Part shown: in pieces, positions 51,297 to 60,696 of the stretch
Layout of the letters: every line of letters begins with the position of its first letter
How positions within the stretch are numbered: the stretch's first letter is position 1
Source: VFMC01 sp050248155
GTDB taxonomy: Bacteria; Actinomycetota; Acidimicrobiia; Acidimicrobiales; Ilumatobacteraceae
Direction of reading: 5' to 3'
Assembly (NCBI GenBank): GCA_050248155.1
Contig: JBFWSW010000021.1
Span: 1 to 64,000, forward strand
DNA length: 64,000 nt
Made by a program: the position numbers and the translations under genes
The notes under the pieces: model-generated
The model's database searches: none
What the model saw: only the letters and a program-made list of their open reading frames with translations
What the model was told of the DNA's origin: nothing

Positions 51297-53027
51297 ATGG
51301 GGTCCGATGTCGCAGGCAGTCCGTCGATCGTCGCGCGGCTGATCGCTGCTGCCGACCGGCCGACCGGCGCCCGCTTCGTCGGCCAGTCGGTCAAGCCCGC
51401 GTCGGGAGACGGCTTCGTGCCGTGGGCCGAGATCCACGACGACGCCCGTGTCGTCGGGGCTGCGTTGCAGGCACGTGGACTGGTGCCCGGCGACCACGTC
51501 GCGATCCTGGGGCCCACCAGCCGCTCGCTGATCACCATCGTCCAGGGTTGCTGGTTGGCGGGATGCGCCAGCATGGTGCTGCCGCTGCCGATGCGCATGG
51601 GATCGCTCGACGCGTTCATCGAGAGCACCCGCGGGCGCATCCGCCACGGCGAGGCCAAGCTCGTCCTCATCGACGACCAGCTCGCCGCCTTCTACGAGGC
51701 CGCCCCGGGCGACCCGCCGATCGAGCCGATGGGGGCGGTGCTGCCCGGTGCGGCCGGTCAGGTGAGCGGCGAGCGGCTCGAGCTGCCGCCCGACGACCCG
51801 GAGCGGCTCGTCATCCTGCAGTACACCAGCGGCTCGACGAGCGAACCGAAGGGCGTGATGATCCCCGACCGCGTGCTCGGGGCGAACATCGATGCCTGCT
51901 GCGAGGCAGCCGAGCTGAGCCTCGACGAGGTGATGGTGTCGTGGCTCCCGCTCTACCACGACATGGGCCTCGTCGGGTTCCTGTCGATCCCGATGACCCG
52001 GGGCGTCCAACTGGTGCAGGCCGGGCCGCAGGACTTCCTGGCTCATCCCGGCAACTGGATGCAGTGGATCAGCGATTGGAAGGGCACGGCGACGGCCGGT
52101 CCCAACTTCGCCTGGGTGCTCGCGACCCGTGCCTTGAAGCGGGCGAAGGATCTCGACCTGTCGTCGCTCACCCTCGCGCTCAGCGGTGCCGAGCCCGTCG
52201 ATCCCGACGCCGTCGAGGAGTTCGTCGCCGCCGCGGTCCCGTTCGGGTTCCAGCCCGGTGGCGTGTTCCCCGCGTTCGGCATGGCCGAGGTCGCGATCGG
52301 CGGTGCGTTCCCGCCACGTCACCGTGGCATGCGCGTCGACTCGGTCGATCGTGCCGTGCTCGAGCGCGACCGCATCGCCAAGCCCCTGCTGCTCAGCGAG
52401 GCAGAGGAGGAGCTGTACGTCCGCCGGCTGCCGCTCCTCGGCACGGCCGTGCCCGGGCTCGAGATGAAGGTCGTCGACCCGGAGACCTACGAGGAGCTGC
52501 CCGAGCGACACGTCGGCGAGCTGCTGCTGCGGGGCACGTCGGTGACACCGGGCTACTACCGGCGGCCAGATGCGACTGCTGCGTTGTTCCGTCGTGGTGG
52601 ATGGCTCTGCACCGGCGATCTCGCGTACCTGCTCGACGGCGAGCTCGTCATGTGCGGCCGCATCAAGGACGTCATCATCGTCGGCGGCCGCAACGTGTTC
52701 CCCGAGGACATCGAGCGGGCGTGCGCGGCCCTCGACGGCGTGCGAGCCGGCAACGTGATCGCGTTCGGTGTCGAGGGGTACAAGGGCAAGGAGACGGTGG
52801 TCGTCGTCGCCGAGGTGCGCATGAACGAGCTCGCCGAGGACGGCGCGCTCGACACCGTGCGCCACGCCATCCACCACCGCACCCTCCAGGTGTGCGGCCT
52901 CCCGCCGCGCGACGTCATGCTGGTGAAGCCGGGCACCCTGCCCAAGACGTCGAGCGGCAAGCTGCAGCGCGCCAAGTGCCGCGAGCAGTACCTCGAGGAA
53001 CAGCTCGACCTCGCCGACAGCGTCTGA
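51297..53027 (+). CDS. Fatty-acyl-AMP ligase (FAAL/FadD-like)
   Basis: This 576-residue adenylate-forming enzyme has the P-loop Y176-T-S-G-S-T-S-E-P-K-G186 and the motif VMVSWLPLYHDMGLVG. It also has FPAFGMAEVAIGGAF, GWLCTGDLAYLLDGELVMCGRIKD and the C-terminal lysine in LPKTSSGKLQRAK. LPLYHDMGL and the insertion after the P-loop place it with FAALs, which pass acyl-AMP to carrier proteins, rather than with acyl-CoA ligases. No polyketide synthase or carrier protein adjoins here. Confidence 0.87.
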   Translation: MGSDVAGSPSIVARLIAAADRPTGARFVGQSVKPASGDGFVPWAEIHDDARVVGAALQARGLVPGDHVAILGPTSRSLITIVQGCWLAGCASMVLPLPMRMGSLDAFIESTRGRIRHGEAKLVLIDDQLAAFYEAAPGDPPIEPMGAVLPGAAGQVSGERLELPPDDPERLVILQYTSGSTSEPKGVMIPDRVLGANIDACCEAAELSLDEVMVSWLPLYHDMGLVGFLSIPMTRGVQLVQAGPQDFLAHPGNWMQWISDWKGTATAGPNFAWVLATRALKRAKDLDLSSLTLALSGAEPVDPDAVEEFVAAAVPFGFQPGGVFPAFGMAEVAIGGAFPPRHRGMRVDSVDRAVLERDRIAKPLLLSEAEEELYVRRLPLLGTAVPGLEMKVVDPETYEELPERHVGELLLRGTSVTPGYYRRPDATAALFRRGGWLCTGDLAYLLDGELVMCGRIKDVIIVGGRNVFPEDIERACAALDGVRAGNVIAFGVEGYKGKETVVVVAEVRMNELAEDGALDTVRHAIHHRTLQVCGLPPRDVMLVKPGTLPKTSSGKLQRAKCREQYLEEQLDLADSV

Positions 53028-53105
53028 CCCCGGGCGCCCCGATGTGGGGCCGGAGAGGTCAAACGCTCGGGTTCGGGAGGGTGCCGCGGGTGGCACGATG
53101 GCGGG

Positions 53106-54164
53106 GTGAACGTCGTCTACACATCGGCTCATCTGCTGCACGATCCCCACGTCGAGTTCGAGACCAGCTCGGCGCACAGCCCGTTCGAGCACGTCGGACG
53201 GGCCGAGGCGATCCGCGAGACGCTCGAGGCCGACGGGTCGTTCACCTTCCGGGCGCCCGACGAGTGGGGGACCGCGCCCATCGAGGCCGTCCACGACGCC
53301 GGACTCGTCCGCTTCCTCGAGTCCGCGTGGGCGGACTACCAAGAGGCGCACCCCGGCACCCGCGACGTCGTGCCGGACGTGTTCTTCCGCGGACCCTTGC
53401 GCAACAAGATGACCGAGGGGCGCGAGCCGCAGTGCACCGAAGGCCGCCTCGGGTGGTGGTGCTTCGAGACGACGACACCGCTGACCGCAGGCACGCACGA
53501 GGCGGCGCGTGGCGCCGTCGACACCGCGCTCACCACCGCACGGATGGTGCTCGACGGGGACTCGTGGGCGTACGGCCTGTGCCGGCCTCCCGGCCATCAC
53601 GCGACGACGTCGCTGTACGGCGGCTACTGCTTCTTCAACAACGCGGCGATCGCCGCGCACCACGTCGCGTCCACGACAGGGACCAAGGTGACCGTGCTCG
53701 ACGTCGACTACCACCACGGGAACGGGACGCAAGAGATCTTCTACGACCGCGACGACGTCCAGTACGTGTCCCTGCACGGCGACCCGGCGCGCGCCTACCC
53801 CTACTCGATCGGGTTCGCCGACGAGACGGGCACGGGCCGCGGGCTCGGCTCGAACCTCAACCTGCCGCTGCCCGAACGGGCCGACGACGACCGCTTCGTC
53901 GCCGCGCTCCAACGGGCTGTCGAGGCCATCGGGCGCTTCGAGCCGTCCACCTTGATCGTCTCGTTGGGGCTCGACACCTTCGTCACCGATCCCATCTGCG
54001 ACCTCGCCGTCACGACCGACGGGTTCGAGCGGTGTGGGGCGCTGGTGGCGCAGCTCGGCCTGCCGACGGTCGTGCTGCAGGAGGGCGGCTACGACGTGGA
54101 GCACCTCGGCGAGAACGTCCGCAGGTGGCTGATCGGGTTGCGCTGCTCAGCCGTCGCGAGCTGA
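53106..54164 (+). CDS. Acetylpolyamine amidohydrolase (HDAC family)
   Basis: This 352-residue metal-dependent deacetylase has the charge-relay pair H164-H165 in RPPGHHA. Zinc ligands D201 and H203 lie in LDVDYHHGNGTQEIF, and the third aspartate D290 is in LGLDTF. The EGGYD near the end is the conserved tyrosine loop, and FNNAAIAAHH is typical. The L-shaped entry features expected of polyamine deacetylases cannot be judged here. It removes acetyl groups from acetylated polyamines or lysine. The GTG start has CACGAT six bases before. The 3' end overlaps the UvrD gene by 18 bases. Confidence 0.92.
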   Translation: MNVVYTSAHLLHDPHVEFETSSAHSPFEHVGRAEAIRETLEADGSFTFRAPDEWGTAPIEAVHDAGLVRFLESAWADYQEAHPGTRDVVPDVFFRGPLRNKMTEGREPQCTEGRLGWWCFETTTPLTAGTHEAARGAVDTALTTARMVLDGDSWAYGLCRPPGHHATTSLYGGYCFFNNAAIAAHHVASTTGTKVTVLDVDYHHGNGTQEIFYDRDDVQYVSLHGDPARAYPYSIGFADETGTGRGLGSNLNLPLPERADDDRFVAALQRAVEAIGRFEPSTLIVSLGLDTFVTDPICDLAVTTDGFERCGALVAQLGLPTVVLQEGGYDVEHLGENVRRWLIGLRCSAVAS

Positions 54165-57002
54165 TTCGGCACCCGGCTGGACGTTCGCCGCAGCGTCCTC
54201 GACGACCGCGAGGATGGCGGCGCCGAACTGCTCGAGCTTGCTCGGCCCGACGCCGCGCACACGGCTGAGCTCGGCCAGCGACGCCGGACGGGCCACGGCG
54301 ATCTCGTGGAGCGCCGCGTCGGCGAGGACCGTGTAGGCGGGCTTACCCGCAGCGAGGTGGCGGCGCAGCACGCGGAGCTGCTCGAAGAGCGCCGCTTGCT
54401 CGGGTGTCAGATCGTGACCCGGTTTGCCCGATGCCCGAGCCGGCCCACGCGTGGGTGTCGGCGGCGGAGCGATGACCGTGGTGGTGCGCTCGGACGGTTC
54501 GGTGCTGAGCTCGGCGATGAACGGGGAGGGGGCGGCGTCGGGCACGACGTGGAGGGAACGCGACGCGCGGGTGATCGCGACGTGGAACACGCGCCGCTCT
54601 TCCTCGACGTCGTCGGCGAGCCGGTGCGGGAACTGGTCGGCGTCGGCCTGGTGCACGATGACGAACGGCCACTCCTGGCCCTTCACGCGGTGCACCGTCG
54701 CGAGCGTGACGCCCTCGCTCTGCCACGGCTGACCGACCACCTGACGGAGCCACGACTCGAACTGATCGGGTCGTGGCTGCAGCTGGGCGAGCTGTGCGAC
54801 GGCGGTGAGATCGTCGTTCTGCGCCGCTCGGTTCATGCCCCGCCGGTGTGCGTCGAGCGTGGCGATGCTCGACGCCAGCCCCATCGAGTCGCGGAGCGCG
54901 GCCAGCAGATCGGCGGTGGGTCGGCCGGCCGTGGCGAGCCGCTGCAGACGTTCCACGTCGTCGGTGAACTCGCCGACCCGGGCGGCGTCGCGCTCGTTGT
55001 TCACGCGTTGGGCCAGACGTCGGAGCCCGTCGACGGACGTCTGCTCGCCGACCCACGACGCCACGTTGGGGTGCATCGGCCGGGCCGGCCTGCGCAGCGC
55101 CTCGGCCACGTCGTCGGATCGCAGCGCCGGGCCGGCGGTGGCGAGACGCAGCCACGCGATCGCGGCGCGCACCGCCGCTCGATCGGCGAACTCGCGGCCG
55201 ACGCCCCCGCCAACGGGGACACCGGCGCCGACCAGTGCTGCCTGCACCGGAGCGAGCAACGAGTTGACGCGCGTGAGCACTGCGATGTCGGCCGCCCGCG
55301 TGCCGCCCGCGATGGCTGCGGTGACGAGGTCGACCGTGGTGTGCACGGAAGCGCCGCCCGGATGGACGTGCAAGCCGTGGTTGGGCTTCGCCGACCGGAT
55401 GGTCTTGCGCACCCGCCGACGGTTGTGGCGCAGCAACGTCGCGGCTGCGGTGACGACATCGTCGGGGCATCGGTAGTTGACCTCGAGCGGATGCTCGCCG
55501 CTGCCCGGGAACAGCTGCCCGAACTCGATCAACCACGCCGGATCGGCGCCGTTGTAGCCGTAGATGGTCTGGTCGTCGTCGCCGACTCCGAACACGGCGG
55601 CGTCCGGTCCGGCGAGGAGCTGCACCAACAAGAGGTGCGCCGGCGTGAGGTCCTGGAACTCGTCGACCAGCAGCAACCGGCACGCGCGTTGCGCGATCTG
55701 GCGTGCGGCGGGATCGGTGAGGAGGATCTCGATCGCGAGCTGGATCTGCTCGTCGAAGTCGACGCTGCCGACGCGATCGAGCTCGCGACGGAAGCGCGGG
55801 AACATGTCCGCGAACCCGTCGACCTCGCCGCCGTACACCTGCTCGACGTCGTCGGGCGAGCGCAGGCCGAGTCGGGCGACCGAGAGCGCCTCGATCCACG
55901 TCGCGACGGGATCGGCGTTGCGTCGCCGCGGGAACTTCACGAGCCGACCGATGATGCGCCGCACCTCGCCCTCGTCGATCGTCGCGAGGTTTCGTGGGCG
56001 CGCAGCGAACGGGGCCGATCCGTTCACGATGGCGAGTGCGATCGCGTTGAGCGTGCGGATCTGCAGCCCCGGCAGGTCGCGGGTGCGCTCGACCATCTCC
56101 TGCTGGGCGCGCTTGTTGAACGCCACGAGGCACACGGCCGAGGGAGGCAGACTCCATCGGCGCAGCAGGTGTCGGGCTCGCTCGGTGAGCACCGTGGTCT
56201 TGCCCGACCCGGCCGGAGCGATGATGCGGGCCGACCCGCCTGCGTGGGTGACCGCTGCTCGCTGGTCGGGAGCGAGATCGGCGGAGGTGTCGTTGTCGCC
56301 GAAGGGCGCGAGCGAGCCGTGCTCGATGGCGACGCGGTGCAGCACCTCGATGCCGTCGACTGCGGCGAAGGGCGCGATCGGGCCACCGTCGATCCAGACG
56401 CGCCGGCCGTCGGGCAGCTCGATGTCGCCCGAACCGTCGGCGACCGGCCGGGCACCGAGCGCCAGCGCGTCGTCGAGCAACGGCCATCGTGGTTCGCCCG
56501 AGGTGAGGTCGATCGAGTTCGCCGACATCAGGTGGCGCAGGTCGTCGCGGTGGAACCGATGGCGCGCGCCGACCCGGTACGGAGCGTCCGTCGTGCTGGC
56601 GGGCTGTGCGATCGCCGCCTGGGCGTCGGCGTCGATCTCGAACACCACTCGCTCGCGCGCGGCTGCCAGCGGCCGGAGCTCGGTGACGAGATCGGATGCA
56701 TCCTCGGCGTCGGACACCTCGATGGTGACGCGAGCTGCGCCGCTCCACTCGGGAGGGACCTGCTGTCCCGGCCGGACGATCACGTTGCGCCCGAGGAACG
56801 CCGGCCCTGCCTGTGCCGTCGTGCTCGAGCTGCCGCTGGACTGGCGTGATGCAGGGGCGGTCTCGACCGGAGCCGATCGGGGAACCGGGTCGACGGCCAC
56901 GACCTGCTGGCCCGAGCTGCCGCCGTCGGCACGCTGCCAGCACGCGCGCACCTGGGACGGGTCGTCGTGGAGGGCGCCGCAGTAGACGCACGAAATGGCC
57001 AC
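54147..57002 (-). CDS. UvrD-type superfamily 1 helicase with zinc-ribbon-like N-terminus and HRDC
   Basis: This is a 951-residue SF1A helicase. Residues 5-21 hold C5-x2-C8 and C21, a small metal-site-like start not usual in UvrD. About 25-240 is a variable region with a Q-rich linker and a DUF-like beta domain. The helicase core runs from 245 to about 860: Walker A G265-S-G-K-T-T270 (IAPAGSGKTTVL), Walker B LLLVDEFQDLTPAH, motif VGDDDQTIYGYNGADP, motif V ATVHRVKGQEWPFVIVHQAD and motif VI RRVFHVAITRAS. The last 80 residues are an HRDC domain (LTPEQAALFEQLRVLRR, RGVGPSKLEQFGAAIL). This core-plus-HRDC layout resembles mycobacterial UvrD2. Confidence 0.93.
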   Translation of the reverse strand: MAISCVYCGALHDDPSQVRACWQRADGGSSGQQVVAVDPVPRSAPVETAPASRQSSGSSSTTAQAGPAFLGRNVIVRPGQQVPPEWSGAARVTIEVSDAEDASDLVTELRPLAAARERVVFEIDADAQAAIAQPASTTDAPYRVGARHRFHRDDLRHLMSANSIDLTSGEPRWPLLDDALALGARPVADGSGDIELPDGRRVWIDGGPIAPFAAVDGIEVLHRVAIEHGSLAPFGDNDTSADLAPDQRAAVTHAGGSARIIAPAGSGKTTVLTERARHLLRRWSLPPSAVCLVAFNKRAQQEMVERTRDLPGLQIRTLNAIALAIVNGSAPFAARPRNLATIDEGEVRRIIGRLVKFPRRRNADPVATWIEALSVARLGLRSPDDVEQVYGGEVDGFADMFPRFRRELDRVGSVDFDEQIQLAIEILLTDPAARQIAQRACRLLLVDEFQDLTPAHLLLVQLLAGPDAAVFGVGDDDQTIYGYNGADPAWLIEFGQLFPGSGEHPLEVNYRCPDDVVTAAATLLRHNRRRVRKTIRSAKPNHGLHVHPGGASVHTTVDLVTAAIAGGTRAADIAVLTRVNSLLAPVQAALVGAGVPVGGGVGREFADRAAVRAAIAWLRLATAGPALRSDDVAEALRRPARPMHPNVASWVGEQTSVDGLRRLAQRVNNERDAARVGEFTDDVERLQRLATAGRPTADLLAALRDSMGLASSIATLDAHRRGMNRAAQNDDLTAVAQLAQLQPRPDQFESWLRQVVGQPWQSEGVTLATVHRVKGQEWPFVIVHQADADQFPHRLADDVEEERRVFHVAITRASRSLHVVPDAAPSPFIAELSTEPSERTTTVIAPPPTPTRGPARASGKPGHDLTPEQAALFEQLRVLRRHLAAGKPAYTVLADAALHEIAVARPASLAELSRVRGVGPSKLEQFGAAILAVVEDAAANVQPGAESARDG

Positions 57003-57024
57003 ACCCGTTCTTACAACATCGGTG

Positions 57025-58137
57025 TCACGCGCGGTTGGGTGATGGCTCGAACTCGACGTCGACCTCCATGGTCGAATCCATCTTCTGCGCAGTCGCCTGC
57101 GCCGCGTGACTGCGCTGGTCGCCGGTCGTCGCCGGTGGGTTGAACAGGCTGCGCGGCCACATCCGCTTGGCGAGGACGGTGTTGATCTCGGCGCCCAGCA
57201 TCGTCACCTGGGCGATGACGAAGATCCACGACAGCAACCCGATGACGATCGCGAACGTGCCGTACGTGTCGCTGGCCCCGTTCACCGTCCGCGAGACGTA
57301 GATGCCTCCGAAGTACTGGATGACGGTGTATGCGGCGCCGGAGAACGCTGCACCCGGCAGCACCGTGCGCCAGCCGAGGTCGGCGACGGTGAGTACGCGG
57401 AACGCCACCATGAAGACGACGACGTTCAAGGCGACCATCGCGACGAAGAGCAGGACCACGCCGATCGGGCCGGGAGCGATGATCGACACGAGTTGCGAGA
57501 CGACGGTCGACGCGATGACCAGCGATCCCATGAGCGCCAGCATCAGGATCGAGCGCACCCGCTTCATGACGAAGTTCGGGTAGTGCGCGCGCTCGACCGC
57601 CCACACCTCGTTCATGGCGTCCTGCGCCGCCTGCACCATGCCGAGCCCGGCCCAGAGCGCTCCCACGAGGCCGATGACGAGCCCGACGACGTTGCCGCCG
57701 ACAGGATCGGCGAGCGAGCCGGCGATGTTCTCGCCGATCACCGGGAACTGCGCGAAGGCGGAGTCGGCGATGTCGCTCCGCAGGCCCGGTCGGTCCTCGA
57801 GGACGAACAGCAGGATCGTCAAGAGCGCGAGCAGCGCGGGGAAGATGGAGAAGAAGCCGTAGTACGCGATCAGCGCGGCAAGCCGACCGGCGCGGTCGTC
57901 GCCGAACTTCTTCATCACGCCGACGGGGAGAGCCGTGACGCGGTGCCGCTGCTGCCAGAGGTCGATGCGGCCCAGGATGCCTGACTTCTGCGTGCCGATC
58001 GGCGCCGCCGCCTGCGGTTCCGCCGACGGTGAGTCGTGCCTGGCCGGCTCCGCGGCGGTCTTCGCCGCGGCGAATGCGAGCAGCGCCGCTGCCGCGACGT
58101 TTCCGGCGATGCCGCTGCGCGCCGACCCGTCAGCCAT
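57025..58137 (-). CDS. YihY/BrkB-family membrane protein
   Basis: This 370-residue protein has an N-terminal cytoplasmic extension of about 80 residues (with a hydrophobic stretch at 10-27) and a six-helix YihY domain. Recognisable are AALIAYYGFFSIFPALLALLT, GLGMVQAAQDAMNEVW and GAAYTVIQYFGGIYVSRTVN, then FAIVIGLLSWIFVIAQVTMLGAEIN. Family members were once annotated as ribonuclease BN; their true role is unknown. It begins 66 bases from the luciferase-like gene at 58204, on the same strand. Confidence 0.9.
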   Translation of the reverse strand: MADGSARSGIAGNVAAAALLAFAAAKTAAEPARHDSPSAEPQAAAPIGTQKSGILGRIDLWQQRHRVTALPVGVMKKFGDDRAGRLAALIAYYGFFSIFPALLALLTILLFVLEDRPGLRSDIADSAFAQFPVIGENIAGSLADPVGGNVVGLVIGLVGALWAGLGMVQAAQDAMNEVWAVERAHYPNFVMKRVRSILMLALMGSLVIASTVVSQLVSIIAPGPIGVVLLFVAMVALNVVVFMVAFRVLTVADLGWRTVLPGAAFSGAAYTVIQYFGGIYVSRTVNGASDTYGTFAIVIGLLSWIFVIAQVTMLGAEINTVLAKRMWPRSLFNPPATTGDQRSHAAQATAQKMDSTMEVDVEFEPSPNRA

Positions 58138-58203
58138 GGGTGTGACGGCTACCCCTCGGAGCGGGGGGCGAAACGCGGCGAGCGCCGACGGCGCCGCGGG
58201 ACG

Positions 58204-59223
58204 TCAGGCGGCCTTGAGGTCGGCGAGCACCTTTGCCCACCGCTCCGGATCGGACTTGTACGGGGCGTAGAAGCTGATCCGCTGGATGACGTCGCCGTAG
58301 CGGCGGTGCAGTTCGGGGCCGACCTGCTCGGGCTCGCCCACGACGGCGAAGGTGTTGAGGATCTCGTCGTCGATCAGCCCGCCCATCTCGACCCACTTGC
58401 CCTGCTTCGACAGCGAGTTCAGCTCGTCCTGCATGCCGCCCCAGCCATGCAGGTCGAGCACCCCGCGGTACGCCGGCGTCGAGCCGTAGAAGGCGATCTG
58501 CTGTCGCGTCCCGGTCGCCGCCGCGTCCATCTCCTGCTCGTTGCCGCCGGTGACGACGAAGCTCGGCCCGACGATCTCGAAGCCCTCCATCGTCTTGCCC
58601 GCCTTGGCGCGCCCGCGGGCGAGGGCCGGGATGGTCACCTCTCGCAGATAGCGCTCGGTGGTGAAGCCGTGGCAGATGAACCCGTCGCACACCTCGCCGG
58701 CCACCTCGGTCATCAGCTCGCCGACACCGGCGAGGAAGATCTTCGGTACACCGAAGCCGCCGAGGTCGGCCTTGTCGGGCGTGAACATCGGCGTCATCAA
58801 GGTGTGCGTGTAGAAGTCACCGCGAAACGCGAGCGGCGTCCCGTTCTGCCACGTGTCCCAGATCGCCCTGATCGCGAGGATCATCTCGCGCATGCGCGGC
58901 GCCGGGTGGCTCCACTCCATGCTGAAGCGCTTGGTGATGTGCGGTTTGATCTGGCTGCCGAGGCCGAGGATGAAGCGGCCCTTCGAGAAGGTCTGCAGGT
59001 CCCAGCCGATGTTCGCGATCGTCATCGGGTTGCGCGCGAACGCGACGGCGATCGACGTACCGAGCTCGAGGTCCTGTGTGTGCTCGGCTGCGAGCAGCAG
59101 GGGGAAGAACGGGTCGTGGCTGGTCTCGGCCGTCCACACACCCGAGTATCCGGCGGCTTCGGCCTCCTGGGCTTGCGCGGCCGCCTTCGTGAGGTCGGTC
59201 CCGATCCCTCCGTCGACTTTCAT
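58204..59223 (-). CDS. Luciferase-like F420-dependent oxidoreductase (third copy)
   Basis: This 339-residue protein of the TIGR03617-like group shows GYSGVWTAETSHDPFFPLLLAA, SIAVAFARNPMTIANIGWDLQ and FILGLGSQIKPHITKRFSMEW. GVPKIFLAGVGELMTEVAG and the C-terminal AVVGEPEQVGPELHRRYGDV also fit. These phrases are typical of F420-dependent enzymes of unknown substrate in actinobacteria. It differs clearly from the luciferase-like genes at 12717 and 18617, so the window carries three distinct subgroups. Confidence 0.88.
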   Translation of the reverse strand: MKVDGGIGTDLTKAAAQAQEAEAAGYSGVWTAETSHDPFFPLLLAAEHTQDLELGTSIAVAFARNPMTIANIGWDLQTFSKGRFILGLGSQIKPHITKRFSMEWSHPAPRMREMILAIRAIWDTWQNGTPLAFRGDFYTHTLMTPMFTPDKADLGGFGVPKIFLAGVGELMTEVAGEVCDGFICHGFTTERYLREVTIPALARGRAKAGKTMEGFEIVGPSFVVTGGNEQEMDAAATGTRQQIAFYGSTPAYRGVLDLHGWGGMQDELNSLSKQGKWVEMGGLIDDEILNTFAVVGEPEQVGPELHRRYGDVIQRISFYAPYKSDPERWAKVLADLKAA

Positions 59224-59401
59224 CGCATCCCCTTGTCGTCACCGCGGGCGCGCCGCGCCGGTCGTGTGACGCAACGTAGCCCGATGGGTCGCTCGGTCCC
59301 GAACCGTTCCGGGCGCCACGTCGCCCGCCGCCGCACGGCAACGGACGCGGGTGGCGCCCAGAACGGTGTCGCCTAGGGAGCGATCGGGTAGGGGACCAGG
59401 A

Positions 59402-59671
59402 TCACGCGGCAGAGCAGACGAGATCGGGTCTGTGGGCCGGACCTCTCGCCAACCGACCGACGAGGATGCCGAACGCCCGTTCGCGGGCGACAGACGGGGC
59501 GTCGTGGTCGCCGAGCAGGTGCACGAGCGAGCTGTCGAGGCCGAGGCTGCGCAACCGGACGACGAGGCGGGCGATGTCGGTCTCGTACTCCTCGATGCCG
59601 TTGGCGGCGATGAGGTGGGCGAGGTCGTGGAGGTAGGGATCGGTGTTGGTGGTGGCGTTCGCGCGGGTCAT
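59402..59671 (-). CDS. Small hypothetical protein
   Basis: This 89-residue protein has helical, charged sequence with no known domain (DPYLHDLAHLIAANGIEEYE, then LGLDSSLVHLLGDHDAPSVARERAFG). The ATG at 59671 is preferred over a GTG at 59680, because TACGGT lies seven bases before it. The promoter-like hexamer, the absence of Arg-rich antisense composition and the clear divergence from the LysR gene support a real gene. Confidence 0.55.
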   Translation of the reverse strand: MTRANATTNTDPYLHDLAHLIAANGIEEYETDIARLVVRLRSLGLDSSLVHLLGDHDAPSVARERAFGILVGRLARGPAHRPDLVCSAA

Positions 59672-59678
59672 GGGTGCC

Positions 59679-59684
59679 ACCGTA
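59679..59684 (-). promoter_or_regulatory. Leaderless-type -10 hexamer (TACGGT, minus strand)
   Basis: TACGGT on the minus strand is seven bases before ATG 59671. Confidence 0.4.
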
Positions 59685-59741
59685 CGGACCGCGGTCGATC
59701 ATGTACAGCGATGATCTCTTGTCGAATCGATCACGAGTGCT

Positions 59742-59747
59742 TATGAT
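59742..59747 (+). promoter_or_regulatory. Leaderless-type -10 hexamer (TATGAT)
   Basis: TATGAT is six bases before ATG 59754 of the LysR gene. Confidence 0.45.
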
Positions 59748-59753
59748 GTCGCA

Positions 59754-60686
59754 ATGCTGCAGGACATCGAGATCCGCCAGCTCCGCGCGTTGCAAGCGGT
59801 CGCCGCGGAGGGGTCGTTCGGTCGAGCCGCCGAACGGCTCGGCTTCACGCAGTCGGCCATCAGCCAGCAGATCGCGAGCCTCGAGCGCGCCGTCGGTGAC
59901 AAGGTCTTCGACCGTCCCGGCGGTCCGCGTCGCGTCGAGCTCACGCCGACGGGCGAACTGCTGTTGGCGCACGCCACCGCCATGCTCGATCGCATCCGCG
60001 AGGCCGAGGACGAGCTGCGGTCGCTGCGTGCCGGCGAGGTCGGCCGCCTGGTCGTCGGCTCGTACCAGAGCGTGTCGGTGAACATCCTGCCCGAGGTCGT
60101 CGGGCGCTTGCGCAACGAGCGCCCCGGCCTGTCGGTGCGATGCGAGGAGATCGACGAGAACGAGGTCATGATCGCCCGGCTGCTGTCGGACGACCTCGAC
60201 CTGTCGTTCCTCATCGGCATGCCCGAGGACGACTCGATCGAGGCCGTTCCCTTGCTGATCGATCCGTTCGTGCTGCTGACGGCAGCCGCCGACACGCCAC
60301 CCGTGGTCGATCCGGCGACCTTGCGCGGTGCCCCGATGATCGGCCAGTCGCCCTGCGCGTGCCAGTTGTCCATCGATCGCTCGTTGCGCGACTACGGGGT
60401 CGAGCCCGACTACGTCTTCCGCACCAACGACAACGCCGCCGTGCAGGCGATGGTCCGGGCCGGCATGGGACAGGCGATCCTGCCGTTCCTCGCTGTCGAT
60501 CCGAACGACCGCGGTGTCGTCGTATCGTCGCTCGATCCCCCGATCCCGCCGCGAGTGGTCGCGATCGGCCGGCGTCGCGGTCGCACCCTGCCGCCGGCAG
60601 CCGACCAGTTCATCGAGCTCGCCAGCGAGGTGTGCCGCACGCGCCAAGCATCGATGCGCGAGCTGGTGCAGAGCGCCGTCGCCTGA
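59754..60686 (+). CDS. LysR-family transcriptional regulator
   Basis: This 310-residue regulator's N-terminal helix-turn-helix is IRQLRALQAVAAEGSFGRAAERLGFTQSAISQQIASLER (within residues 7-45, quoted in parts by position), followed by the RPGGPRRVELTPTGE wing. A two-lobe substrate-binding domain comes next (GRLVVGSYQSVSVNILPEVV up to VRAGMGQAILPFLA). It is divergent from the small gene at 59671, with which it shares a promoter region, and may control it. Confidence 0.92.
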   Translation: MLQDIEIRQLRALQAVAAEGSFGRAAERLGFTQSAISQQIASLERAVGDKVFDRPGGPRRVELTPTGELLLAHATAMLDRIREAEDELRSLRAGEVGRLVVGSYQSVSVNILPEVVGRLRNERPGLSVRCEEIDENEVMIARLLSDDLDLSFLIGMPEDDSIEAVPLLIDPFVLLTAAADTPPVVDPATLRGAPMIGQSPCACQLSIDRSLRDYGVEPDYVFRTNDNAAVQAMVRAGMGQAILPFLAVDPNDRGVVVSSLDPPIPPRVVAIGRRRGRTLPPAADQFIELASEVCRTRQASMRELVQSAVA

Positions 60687-60696
60687 GCGGCGACAG

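Noticed and set aside
49337..51670. A 777-codon open frame on the minus strand
   Set aside because: It is an out-of-frame copy of leuS; residue composition is typical of shadow frames.
51282..54104. A 940-codon open frame on the minus strand
   Set aside because: It is antisense to the acyl-AMP ligase and amidohydrolase genes and contains no recognisable domain.
51194..54268. A 1,024-codon open frame on the plus strand
   Set aside because: It is the out-of-frame shadow of the acyl-AMP ligase and amidohydrolase genes; its composition is Arg-rich and no motifs are present. High GC removes stop codons in such frames.
54306..56849. An 847-codon open frame on the plus strand
   Set aside because: It is antisense to the helicase gene, without motifs.
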